Source of the DNA: Vibrio maritimus
GTDB taxonomy: Bacteria; Pseudomonadota; Gammaproteobacteria; Enterobacterales; Vibrionaceae
Reading direction: 5' to 3'
DNA length: 64,000 nt
Assembly (NCBI GenBank): GCA_003263775.1
Contig: JYJJ01000006.1
Span: 1-64,000 of the forward strand
The translations under genes were made by a program, and so were the position numbers. Under the pieces are notes generated by a model. The model was not told where the DNA came from. It ran no database searches and saw only the letters and a list, made by a program, of their open reading frames with translations. Numbering within the stretch: the first letter of the stretch is position 1; each line of letters starts with the position of its first letter. Of this stretch, positions 49,668 to 57,915 are shown in pieces.

Positions 49668-50449
49668 TCAAATAGGGTACTTGTGGTAGCCCAAATGCTC
49701 AGAGACGTTACGTCCTGCTGTATGGAGAAGAGCGATATACTCTTGTTTACGGCTTTCCTCGAATCGAATCGTAGGGAATGAAACTGAGATAGCCGCAATA
49801 GGAGCGCCAAATCGGTCGTAAACCGGAACCGCGATACAGCGCAGTCCTGGCTCTTGCTCTTCATTGTCTTCACCAAAGTGTTGCTCACGAACGAGATTTA
49901 ACTCTTCAAGCAATTGGTCTACGTTTTCATGAGTATGTTGCGTGTGTTTCTTAAACTCAACGTCAGCCAATAGATTACGCACTTCCTGCTCATCCATATG
50001 AGACATGAGTACTTTGCCAATTGCGGTGCTGTAAAGCGGATTACGGCGACCGATGCGAGAGTGCATACGTAGATGATAACTAGAGTCAATTTTGTGCAGG
50101 TAGATGATGGAATCTTCGTCAATAGAGCTAGGTGAACCGTCTCATTGATTATCTTAGAGATTTTCGCCATCTCAGTGTTGGCAAGGTCAATAAGGTCGAC
50201 ATGCTCTAGAGCCTTTGAACCTAGCTCAAACAACTTTAATGTCAGTGCGTATTTATCGGCTTCCCCTTCCTGCTCAACAAACCCGAGTGTCTTCATTGTT
50301 TGCAAAAAGCGATAGGTTGTCGCTTTTGACATCATCAAACGTTGAGAGAGCTCTGATACACCGATCTCTTTTTGATCAGCCAGCGCTGAGAGAATGTTAA
50401 ATACTTTTAGTACTGACGATACGGCTTCTGGTTGAGTTGATTTTTCCAT
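49668..50449 (-). CDS. IclR family regulator, KdgR-type (frameshift)
   Basis: About 260 residues repaired. Winged HTH ALADQKEIGVSELSQRLMMSKATTYRFLQTMKTLGFVEQ; the effector domain (RNPLYSTAIGKVLMSHM; GLRCIAVPVYDRFGAPIAAISVS) is the standard IclR pattern and agrees with KdgR, the repressor of pectin/uronate genes that responds to KDG. The frame breaks near 50120 (C missing on the plus strand; repaired HLALLDEDSIIYLHKIDSS). It is divergent from kduD, with an operator-like motif between them at 50515. Confidence 0.88.
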
Positions 50450-50708
50450 TTCACGCTCTGTGTCATTTTCAATAGCTGCAGATTATACCTGACATGTTTG
50501 AATGAGTCAGTAGTTTCGAAAAGCCATTTCATTTATTTAAAACCAAGTTGTGAGACATTTATCACATCTAAGAGAACGAAACTAAAAAAATAAAAACGCA
50601 ATTTCAAAAATAACTTTCAGGTGTGTCATTTTTTGTGTAATGTAGATTTCAACAGAGTGAACACCCCCTTTAATCGTTCACCGCACATTCACTACAAAGG
50701 AACAGACT
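50450..50708. promoter_or_regulatory. iclR / kduD divergent promoter with KdgR-like box
   Basis: 259 bases. At 50515-50533 the plus strand reads ttcgaaa-agcca-tttcatt, an imperfect copy of the operator at 38872 (one arm exact, the other with 2 changes). AT-rich elsewhere; kduD has caaaGGAac before its ATG. Confidence 0.6.
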
Positions 50709-51470
50709 ATGATTCTTGATTCGTTTAGCCTTGAAGGCAAAGTAGCAGTAGTAACTGGTTGTGATACTGGCCTTGGTCAAGGAATGGCTCTTGGACTTGC
50801 TAAAGCAGGTTGTGACATCGTTGGTGTCAACATTGTTGAACCGTCAGAGACGATTGCGATGATGGCGGAGACGGGTCGTAAGTTTATTGATATTCGCGCT
50901 AACTTAATGAAGCTAGACGACATTCCAGGCATCGTTGATCGAGCTGTTACTGAGTTAGGTCGCATTGACATCTTGGTAAACAATGCCGGCATTATTCGTC
51001 GTAATGACGCCATCGACTTCTCGGAGCAAGATTGGGATGACGTGATGAATATTAACATCAAGTCGGTGTTCTTTATGTCACAAGCGGTGGCTAAGCAGTT
51101 CATCGCCCAAGGCGAAGGCGGCAAAATTATCAACGTGGCTTCCATGCTGTCATTCCAAGGCGGTATTCGAGTGCCGTCTTACACGGCTTCGAAAAGTGGT
51201 GTGATGGGTGTGACTCGTTTGATGGCCAATGAGTGGGCGAAAGAAGGCATTAATGTCAATGCAATTGCTCCGGGTTACATGGCGACGAACAACACAGCAG
51301 CGCTTCGCGCAGATGAGCAGCGTAATGCTGAAATTTTAGAGCGTATTCCAGCAGACCGTTGGGGCACGCCGGAAGATCTCGCTGGCCCATGTGTGTTCCT
51401 AGCATCAAAAGCTTCAGACTACATTAATGGTTATACCATTGCCGTTGATGGTGGTTGGCTATCTCGCTAA
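50709..51470 (+). CDS. kduD: KduD / DhuD, 2-dehydro-3-deoxy-D-gluconate 5-dehydrogenase
   Basis: Short-chain dehydrogenase, 253 residues. Cofactor motif VTGCDTGLGQGMA, NNAG at about residue 90, catalytic S and Y-x-x-x-K in ASMLSFQGGIRVPSYTASKSG, and the tail INGYTIAVDGGWL. Strong resemblance to KduD. It reduces the 2,5-diketo-3-deoxygluconate made by the isomerase to KDG in the cytoplasm. First gene of a likely operon kduD-ygjV-kdgF-dhuI. Confidence 0.93.
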   Translation: MILDSFSLEGKVAVVTGCDTGLGQGMALGLAKAGCDIVGVNIVEPSETIAMMAETGRKFIDIRANLMKLDDIPGIVDRAVTELGRIDILVNNAGIIRRNDAIDFSEQDWDDVMNINIKSVFFMSQAVAKQFIAQGEGGKIINVASMLSFQGGIRVPSYTASKSGVMGVTRLMANEWAKEGINVNAIAPGYMATNNTAALRADEQRNAEILERIPADRWGTPEDLAGPCVFLASKASDYINGYTIAVDGGWLSR

Positions 51471-51485
51471 CGGGATTGAGAGAAG

Positions 51486-52010
51486 ATGATTGACCTATTT
51501 TCTGTCGGCCAGGCATTGGGTTTTTTGAGTTTTGGGTTAGGAATCTCCACCTTTTACCAAAAAGATGACAGGCAGCTCAAAATTTCGATGTTGGCTTTTA
51601 ATATCAATCATCTTCTCCACTTTTTATTACTAGGTTCAACCGTCTCAGCTGCCGCAGCTGGACTGTCGGCCGTCAGAACGTTGGCGTCAATTCATACTCG
51701 TTCCAAACTTGTGGCGGTATTTTTCATAGTTGTTGCTGGTGGTTTTGGGTTCTGGATTGCAGATGGTATAGGGCAATTGTGGTCAATATTTGGCACTGTG
51801 ATAGGAACATTCTCTATGTTTGTTCTTAGCGGTGTGGCAATGCGTATCGGCTTTTTGCTGGGCGCCACATGTTGGCTTATCAACAACATTCTGGTTGGCT
51901 CAATTGGCGGCACGTTACTGGAAGCGACGATTATAGTGACGAACCTAGTGACCATTTATCGTTTACGTAAATCAAGTGATTTAGTGGTTAGCGAATCACA
52001 AACACAATAG
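51486..52010 (+). CDS. YgjV family inner-membrane protein
   Basis: 174 residues with four or five helices: FSVGQALGFLSFGLGISTFYQKDDRQLKISMLAFNINHLLHFLLLG, then SAAAAGLSAVRTLASIHTRSK and SIFGTVIGTFSMFVLSG, the YgjV pattern. Function unknown. In E. coli ygjV lies beside the uxaCA genes, so its recurrence inside a uronate locus hints at a related role. Starts 15 bases after kduD; kdgF follows 10 bases later. Confidence 0.82.
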   Translation: MIDLFSVGQALGFLSFGLGISTFYQKDDRQLKISMLAFNINHLLHFLLLGSTVSAAAAGLSAVRTLASIHTRSKLVAVFFIVVAGGFGFWIADGIGQLWSIFGTVIGTFSMFVLSGVAMRIGFLLGATCWLINNILVGSIGGTLLEATIIVTNLVTIYRLRKSSDLVVSESQTQ

Positions 52011-52020
52011 GCTTTTACAC

Positions 52021-52341
52021 ATGTTCGTATTTAACAAAGATATACAGTTAGAAGATTTAGGTGACGGTGTAAGCCGCAAGGTACTTGCACACAACGACAA
52101 TATGATGTCGGTTGAAGTCCATTTTGAGAAAGGTGCGGTTGGCGCTATGCACTCCCATCCTCATGAGCAGCTTACATATGTACTGTCGGGCGCTTTTGAG
52201 TTTACGATTGGTGAAGAAAAGCACATCGTCAAGGCGGGCGACACTATGTATAAGCAGCCAGATATTGAACACGGCTGCGTGTGTGTTGAAGCGGGTGTGT
52301 TAATTGATACGTTCACACCAATGCGCAAAGATTTTGTTTAA
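52021..52341 (+). CDS. kdgF: KdgF-like cupin, unsaturated uronate ring-opening enzyme
   Basis: 106-residue single cupin. Metal ligands in GAMHSHPHEQLTYVLSG and the distal His of QPDIEHGCVCV; length and motif match KdgF. Known KdgF proteins speed the conversion of 4,5-unsaturated uronates to the linear ketone (4-deoxy-L-threo-5-hexosulose uronate). Located between KduD and the isomerase, so the whole route from unsaturated monomer to KDG is here. Confidence 0.9.
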   Translation: MFVFNKDIQLEDLGDGVSRKVLAHNDNMMSVEVHFEKGAVGAMHSHPHEQLTYVLSGAFEFTIGEEKHIVKAGDTMYKQPDIEHGCVCVEAGVLIDTFTPMRKDFV

Positions 52342-52380
52342 GATTTAACTATTGACGAACCTTTTCGTCGGAGAATTACT

Positions 52381-53014
52381 ATGAAAATTGCACTAATGAT
52401 GGAAAACAGCCAAGCACCTAAGAATGCAATGGTTGCAGCGGAACTGAACTCTGTAGCAGGTGGCCTAGGTCAGACGTATACAACGTTGGTATGACAGATG
52501 AAAATGACCACCACCTGACTTACATTCACCTTGGTATCATGGCGAGCATTCTTTTGAACTCAAAAGCGGTGGACTTTGTCGTGACTGGTTGTGGCACAGG
52601 TCAAGGCGCGTTGATGGCAAGCAACCTTCACCCAGGCGTGGTATGTGGTTACTGCTAGAGCCATCTGATGCATTCCTTTTCAACCAAATCAACAATGGTA
52701 ATGCGATTTCATTGGCGTTTGCAAAAGGCTTTGGTTGGGCTGGTGAATTGAACGTTCGTTACATCTTTGAAAAAGCGTTTACTGGCGCTCGCGGCGAAGG
52801 TTACCCAGTTGAGCGAGTTGTACCTCAGCAGCAAAACGCAGCGATCCTTAATGATGTTAAGGCTGCTGTTTGTAAAGACGTTGTGGCGTCATTAAAAGCG
52901 ATTGATCAAGATCTCGTTAAGCAAGCTGTTGGTAGCGCTCAGTTCCAAGAGTGCTTCTTTGCAAATTGCCAAGTGACTGAGATTGCGGAATACGTTCGCA
53001 CTTTGATTGACTAG
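52381..53014 (+). CDS. dhuI: RpiB/LacA-family isomerase, DhuI-like (two frameshifts)
   Basis: About 211 residues repaired. The start MKIALMMENSQAPKNAMV, the core AVDFVVTGCGTGQGALMA and GYPVERVVPQQQNAAILNDVK match the RpiB-type 4-deoxy-L-threo-5-hexosulose-uronate ketol-isomerase (DhuI) described in streptococcal glycosaminoglycan catabolism, as I recall that sequence. The catalytic Cys-Gly-x-Gly region is intact. Frame breaks at about 52473 (repaired GQDVYNVGMTDEN) and 52654 (C missing; repaired VVCGYCLEPSDAF). It stands where kduI would be in a pectin operon; no KduI homologue is in the window. Confidence 0.85.
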
Positions 53015-53139
53015 TTTAATTTGACTCCAAGTAACCTCAAAACCCTCGAATCCTTGTCTCTGGGGTTACTTTAATCAAACGTTGCACCACGTAGTGGCTT
53101 TTTATAATTTGTTTTGATGTCCATATCGGGATTTCTCCA

Positions 53140-53164
53140 GCCAGTGTTATCACTGGCTTTTTTT
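53140..53164 (+). terminator. Terminator after dhuI
   Basis: Stem gccagtg / cactggc with ttat loop and eight T. The gap 53015-53307 holds nothing else recognisable. Confidence 0.88.
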
Positions 53165-53307
53165 TATCAACAATAATGAACTGATTTTATTGTCAATTTC
53201 TCACCATTTCATCGTTAATTCTTGCTCACTCTCAAAACCAAAATCTGATATTGAACTACAAAGAAGTACTCTTAAAGTTGCATATTAAGTTTACTTTTTG
53301 AAATGGC

Positions 53308-54335
53308 ATGTTCAGCATGAACAGTGAGTATTTTAACAGCGTTAATCGCTATCGATATTTTTACAACATCCGCCCCGGAGACACATTAAGCAAGGTCATT
53401 CTCAAAATCTACCATTGCCGCTATGGCAGTGATGGCTATCGTCAGGCGCTTGATCAAATCCTCACTGACAACCCAGACATCAAACACCCTGACAAAGTCA
53501 GCATCGGCCAAGCGATTTCACTTCGCCCTCTCAATAGCAAGCCCGCCTCCATCTCTCCAGTGGCGAGTCAATTCGCGCCAAACCCGGCCATTTCAAATGA
53601 AGATAAAGTGCAGTTCGAACGCACAATGAAGCAGATGCCTCAACAGCAGCAAGATCTGTTTTGGGCTCTGTCGTGGTTAGAGGATGCCTGGGGACCAGCG
53701 AGTACGGGGCAGGGGTGATGTTTGCGTCTATGGGGATACTGCTTGGCGATAGTTCAAAGGGCAACATCAAAAAGCTGGCTGAAATTGAGGAGGTTTATAA
53801 GAAATATAAATCAGGTGCGCTGACAAGAGGGCAATATGACTACAGACGAAAGAAAGTGCTCGATACAGTAGCGAAAAACTTAGGTCCGGTTGAAAAGCTT
53901 CTGTTTAAAGGGAAGAAAGCACAAGAGTCGATGCGTATTTCCCGTAAAGGAGGTATTCCAGCAACTGCGGCGCTGAGAAGTAATACGTTGCGTCTTGGAA
54001 AGCTTTCGAAGATTGCTTCGAAAGGTGGCTCTGTATTGACTGCTGTTAACCTGGGTGTGGCTTGTCATCAAATAGCCAATTCAGCTAGTGAGGCAAAAAA
54101 GAATGAAATTTTGGTTGAGACGGCAACCAGCACTGCAGTGGGAATATTTGGAGGTGTTGCCATATCTGTAATCGTATTCGCAACGCCTATTGGTTGGTTT
54201 GGTTCATTAGTCTTGGCTGCTGGAACAGCGGTAGTTAGTAATCGAATGAGCGATATTGGTGTTGACCTTTACAAAAGTCGTTACTCTGACATCTCACTAG
54301 TAAACGAGCTAGGGGTAGGTAAAGTATGCAAGTAA
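53308..54335 (+). CDS. LysM protein with C-terminal hydrophobic hairpin, candidate membrane-acting effector (frameshift)
   Basis: About 342 residues repaired. N-terminal LysM (YFYNIRPGDTLSKVILKIYHC..SIGQAISLRPL, residues 15-70), a linker, a helical charged middle (KKLAEIEEVYKKYKSGALTRGQYDYRRKK), and a Gly/Ala-rich hydrophobic hairpin at about residues 273-313 (STAVGIFGGVAISVIVFAT, PIGWFGSLVLAAGTAVVSN). No signal peptide. The frame breaks in the G run 53706-53709 (repaired ASTGAGVMFASMG). LysM adaptors plus colicin-like hairpins are seen among secretion-delivered antibacterial toxins; no T6SS gene is in the window. The next gene overlaps by 10 bases. Confidence 0.65.
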
Positions 54336-54700
54336 TTGATTGGGCGTTTCTTCTGTTTTTTGTTCTTAGTGGCATCCTATTTGTGTGGTTCATTTTGGTT
54401 GGCGGACTAATGACCTACTTTACTCCAAAAAGTGTCATTGAGTTTGCTTTCACTTCGAAACACTATACTCCTGTTGAACTTGCAGTTGTAAGAGGATTCC
54501 ATTTTGTAGCACTAATACATGGTGTTGCGCTGCTGACTGCTGTTACTTTTCCAAAATGGGCTACAAAGCGAAAACTCACACAAATACGAACGGTTTGCCC
54601 ACGCATTTTTATTAATTTAAGCGTGGTCTATATCTACGTGTTGTGGAGCTTGATGATATTGATCATGATTTGCTGTGCAATCTGGGTGTCGATGGCTTGA
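54326..54700 (+). CDS. Small three-helix membrane protein, candidate immunity protein
   Basis: 124 residues with helices at about 7-30, 56-74 and 95-121. ATG 54326 lies inside the end of the LysM gene (10-base overlap), with ggggtAGGT as ribosome site, so the two are translationally coupled. Overlap with a pore-like protein plus a purely membrane-embedded product is the usual layout of an immunity gene. No family recognised; role is inferred from position. Confidence 0.6.
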   Translation: MQVIDWAFLLFFVLSGILFVWFILVGGLMTYFTPKSVIEFAFTSKHYTPVELAVVRGFHFVALIHGVALLTAVTFPKWATKRKLTQIRTVCPRIFINLSVVYIYVLWSLMILIMICCAIWVSMA

Positions 54701-54716
54701 TTTGACCAGTTTTAAA

Positions 54717-54744
54717 GATCTAGTGACTCTCTTGTCACTAGATC
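54717..54744. terminator. Hairpin between the effector pair and iucC
   Basis: Perfect 11-bp stem gatctagtgac / gtcactagatc with tctctt loop, between convergent genes. No T run; terminator function uncertain. Confidence 0.6.
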
Positions 54745-54760
54745 ACAGCGCATCTAATTA

Positions 54761-56530
54761 CTAGTTGTCTTGTGCTCTTAACCCGAGAACTAAAGGATTC
54801 CTTATCGGCTCCCCAAGCTCCGGCAGTGGCCTTTGATTACTTTCCCCATATCCAATTTTAAACTTCACTCGGTTAAGGCAAACCTTATCTATGTGCTCGC
54901 TAAGTAGGTTGAACGCTTCAAATCGAGGTGCTAAATGAGAGTGCTTTGCTTGGTAGCGTTGAATCTCGTTAGCGAGTAGGCCGTAGAATTCAGCCTCACT
55001 GATTCCCTGATGTTCGAGTCCATTTGATTCTAACCAAGGGGAAACAAACCTTAGTACTGTAACGAAATGACCGGTCAGTAGGTCATGAACTAGGTACTTG
55101 GCTGGTAGGCGTGTCAGGTTCTGTTTGATGGCATCATCGAGTGAGTCCAGTTCAGGGAGCTCTTCATCAACCAGCCTTAAGTCGCCGTGAAAGTCTTTGA
55201 TGATGCAACCTACCGGCTGATTATTTTCAAGAGTCAGTGTCACATTTTGCCCATGGGCGACGAGCCCAACACCATATTGGCACATCAAGTGATAGAGCGG
55301 GATGACTACATGGCGAAACAGTTTCGTTAGCCAAAGTTCATGCGAAAGGCCAGAGGCGTCGATCAACGCCAATATACAGGCGTTTCCTTTGCCATCATCC
55401 TGCATCAATGTTGCCATCGACATTGGTCTTTGCGCTGAAGTGATGACCGATTCAGCGCGCTCTCGCCAAATGCAGCCGAGCATTTCATTGTATCGATAGG
55501 CGCCTTCGATTTGAGATTGATAGGGGTGAGATACGAAAATACCCCCGAGTTCTTGCTGAACCTTAAGCCCGAGGGAGCTAAGTAGTGGATCGCTGTTAGC
55601 AATATCTGCTAGCCAAGTCGATATGGCGGCGCCTTGCTGAATGTATTTACCTGGAATACCGCGATAGCATGAGGTATTGAGGATGGTCACCGCTGTTTTA
55701 ACATCGAATTTGGTCTCAGGGGATAGGGCGCTGAGCGTGCGTATGGACTGTTGGGGCTGCCATAGTGCTTGTGAGTAGCCTAGGTCGATAAACCGTCCAT
55801 CCTCAAAGTAGTCTTGGAATTGAATACGGATAAAGCGTTGATATTGCCAAGGGTGTGTAGCAATCATCAGGTAATCCGCTTCGTGACCTTTTGGTAGCTG
55901 TGCACGCAAACCGTCATAATCACTTAGCGACATGGTGGCTTTGATCAAATCGTCAGCTGCTAGATCGTCACGAAACCCGCTGTGACAAAGTGAATGGTGC
56001 ACAGCCACATAACGCAGTTGAAAACCCGCACTGGTTTCTGGGGAGTAATGTTGTAACTCATCTTCTCCCCAGCCCAATCGACCTTTGTTAGCGATCAGTT
56101 TCGGATGTGCATCGAGATAACGCTGTCTTTGGGTTTCATCGCAATTGATGATATCCGACGCGGTGACATGCTCAAGTATTTTGACGCGTTCCACTTCACT
56201 GAATAGGGTTTGATTCATTTCTTCAATGAGACCAGAAAGGTCAATGTCGTTTATTTTTATAGTCGCTTGAAGATCAACTAAAAACTCACTAATTGTTGGT
56301 TTATTTGAGTTTTCATTATTTATCGAATTAATAATAGGGTTATACATTCCCCAAATACTTTTTCTTGCATCAAACTGCCAGGTTACCTTATTTAAAACAA
56401 GTGTTATCCGTGTAATGTCTTTACTCATGGCGACCTCACGGTCGACCTCAAACATCTCTTCAAAATCAAGCTCGCTAAGTGCTTTGGCGATGAGCTTTTG
56501 ATTTGCCTGATACCAGTACTGCTTTGTCAC
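54761..56530 (-). CDS. iucC: IucC, aerobactin synthase (IucA/IucC family NIS synthetase)
   Basis: 589 residues. ATP/substrate motifs HPKLIANKGRLGWGEDELQHYSPE, THPWQYQR, TLSALSPETKFDVKTAVTILNTSCYRGIPGKYI, and the C-terminal FHGDLRLV..LVHDLLTGHFVTVLRFVSPW line up with E. coli IucC as I recall it. It joins the second N-acetyl-N-hydroxylysine to citrate. Unlike E. coli, it is on the strand opposite iucA-iucB-iucD, divergent from the exporter, with a Fur box between. Intact. Confidence 0.92.
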   Translation of the reverse strand: MTKQYWYQANQKLIAKALSELDFEEMFEVDREVAMSKDITRITLVLNKVTWQFDARKSIWGMYNPIINSINNENSNKPTISEFLVDLQATIKINDIDLSGLIEEMNQTLFSEVERVKILEHVTASDIINCDETQRQRYLDAHPKLIANKGRLGWGEDELQHYSPETSAGFQLRYVAVHHSLCHSGFRDDLAADDLIKATMSLSDYDGLRAQLPKGHEADYLMIATHPWQYQRFIRIQFQDYFEDGRFIDLGYSQALWQPQQSIRTLSALSPETKFDVKTAVTILNTSCYRGIPGKYIQQGAAISTWLADIANSDPLLSSLGLKVQQELGGIFVSHPYQSQIEGAYRYNEMLGCIWRERAESVITSAQRPMSMATLMQDDGKGNACILALIDASGLSHELWLTKLFRHVVIPLYHLMCQYGVGLVAHGQNVTLTLENNQPVGCIIKDFHGDLRLVDEELPELDSLDDAIKQNLTRLPAKYLVHDLLTGHFVTVLRFVSPWLESNGLEHQGISEAEFYGLLANEIQRYQAKHSHLAPRFEAFNLLSEHIDKVCLNRVKFKIGYGESNQRPLPELGEPIRNPLVLGLRAQDN

Positions 56531-56683
56531 GATTTGTCCCTTTTTGTCATTATCTAATTGATAAACATGTAGATATGAATGTGATTCGATTATGTAAATA
56601 ATCTATTGACAAATTGATATGAGATCAACAATCATAACGATAATTATTATCATTTTCACAAAATATGTTGTGTAGTTGTTGCT
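56531..56683. promoter_or_regulatory. Divergent aerobactin promoter region with Fur box
   Basis: 153 bases, very AT-rich. The Fur box is at 56639-56657: gataattattatcattttc, close to the 19-bp GATAATGATAATCATTATC consensus. A ttgaca (56606-56611) is a plausible -35 for the plus strand. One box can silence both iucC and the exporter-iutA-iucABD run when iron is sufficient. Confidence 0.85.
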
Positions 56684-57915
56684 ATGTGGATGCGCGGCGC
56701 CTTGCTTGCAGTAGGGCTAAATCAAACATTGTTATTTAGTTTTATTGCCAACTTTAGTGGCAGTACTCAGTGTTGAAGACTCTGGAAAATCATGGTCTTT
56801 GATAATAGGTTTCCTGAATTTAAATATGCTGAGTTTCTTTATTGGCTCGGCGTTTTGGCCAGGGGTAATTATTCGCCTTGGCTACTTGTTTAGCGCAAAA
56901 ATAACGATCTTAGGCTATTTTCTATCGAATGCTTTGTTTGTGGCTTTGCTTTTAGGTGCAACCAATAGCGTCCAGTTCAGTATTGAGTTTCTCGTGCTGA
57001 TTGGTGTGACTCGTTTATTTATGGGGTTCTTTTCAAGTGCGTTCATGCCGATTGCTCAAGGGAGCATTTATGCACAAACATCATGTGAGCAAAGACAGTA
57101 CCAGAAGCTATCCAAAATAAGTGGAGCTTTGACACTTGGACGACTCGCAGGACCGGGACTGGTTCTATTGCCAGTGGATTGGCTATGGGTATTGGCGATT
57201 CCTTTTCTGCCGATGTTTTGGAGCTTTTTTAAGCGCCCATCTATCTCTTTTACCGGCCAAGAAGTAGAGCTATCTCCTGCATCTAAAGCCCAGACGCTGT
57301 CGTTACTTTTGCTGCATCCGTCGTCTTTGATCGCGCCGCTTGCCATAGCGCTCTCTACCACCGCCTTGGTAGCGAGTTTTCAACTCGCGCTCGCTCCTGA
57401 GATGACATCACTAGTAGGGGATGCCGAGCAGGCGAGTGAAATGCTTGCTTTATTGATGCTTGGGTTGTCGATGCTGCTGTTCATTCTGCAAGTTTGGGTT
57501 ATGCCCCGTCTGGCTAAGTGGCTTAAGACTCGCCTTTTCATTATTGCCTTCGGCTTAGTGGTTTTCGGTTTTTTAGCAATCATGCCAGACCCTATTTTAA
57601 TGAATTTTTATTCTCGCAGGCTTAGCTCTCGCGCTATCGATAGCGGGACTACCCCCTTGGTACAGCCAAGTCGTGTTTCGACGTGGAGAGCCGAAGCGCC
57701 AGGTGTCTGAGACCAGTGGATTGCTGGCTCAAAGTCATTCATTGGGACATCTAGTGGGCACTGCAAGTGTTGCACTATGCCTGAACTTTGGCATCAATGC
57801 TCTCTATACATCGAGCCTGTTCGCCCTCGCTATTTTGAGTCTGATGTGGGTCGTAGTATCGACATCTCGCTCGCTTTTAACCACCTCTATATCAGAAAGT
57901 AAAGGAACAACATGA
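56684..57915 (+). CDS. MFS transporter, probable siderophore exporter (frameshifts)
   Basis: Twelve-helix major facilitator, about 410 residues repaired. Start ATG 56684 or 56690; the N-terminus reads MWMRGALLAVGLNQTLLFS before the frame slips at about 56740 (one base missing; repaired to VLPTLVAVLSVEDSG). A second slip at the T run 57605-57609 needs one T fewer (or two more bases), giving FILAGLALALSIAGLPPWYSQ. The stop overlaps the iutA start (ATGA, 57912-57915). Position between the Fur box and iutA makes aerobactin export its likely task, as for other siderophore-locus MFS proteins. Confidence 0.82.

Noticed and set aside
50548..50567. CRP-like tgtgagacatttatcaca upstream of kduD
   Set aside because: Half-sites are separated by 8 bases instead of 6, so it is not a proper CRP site.
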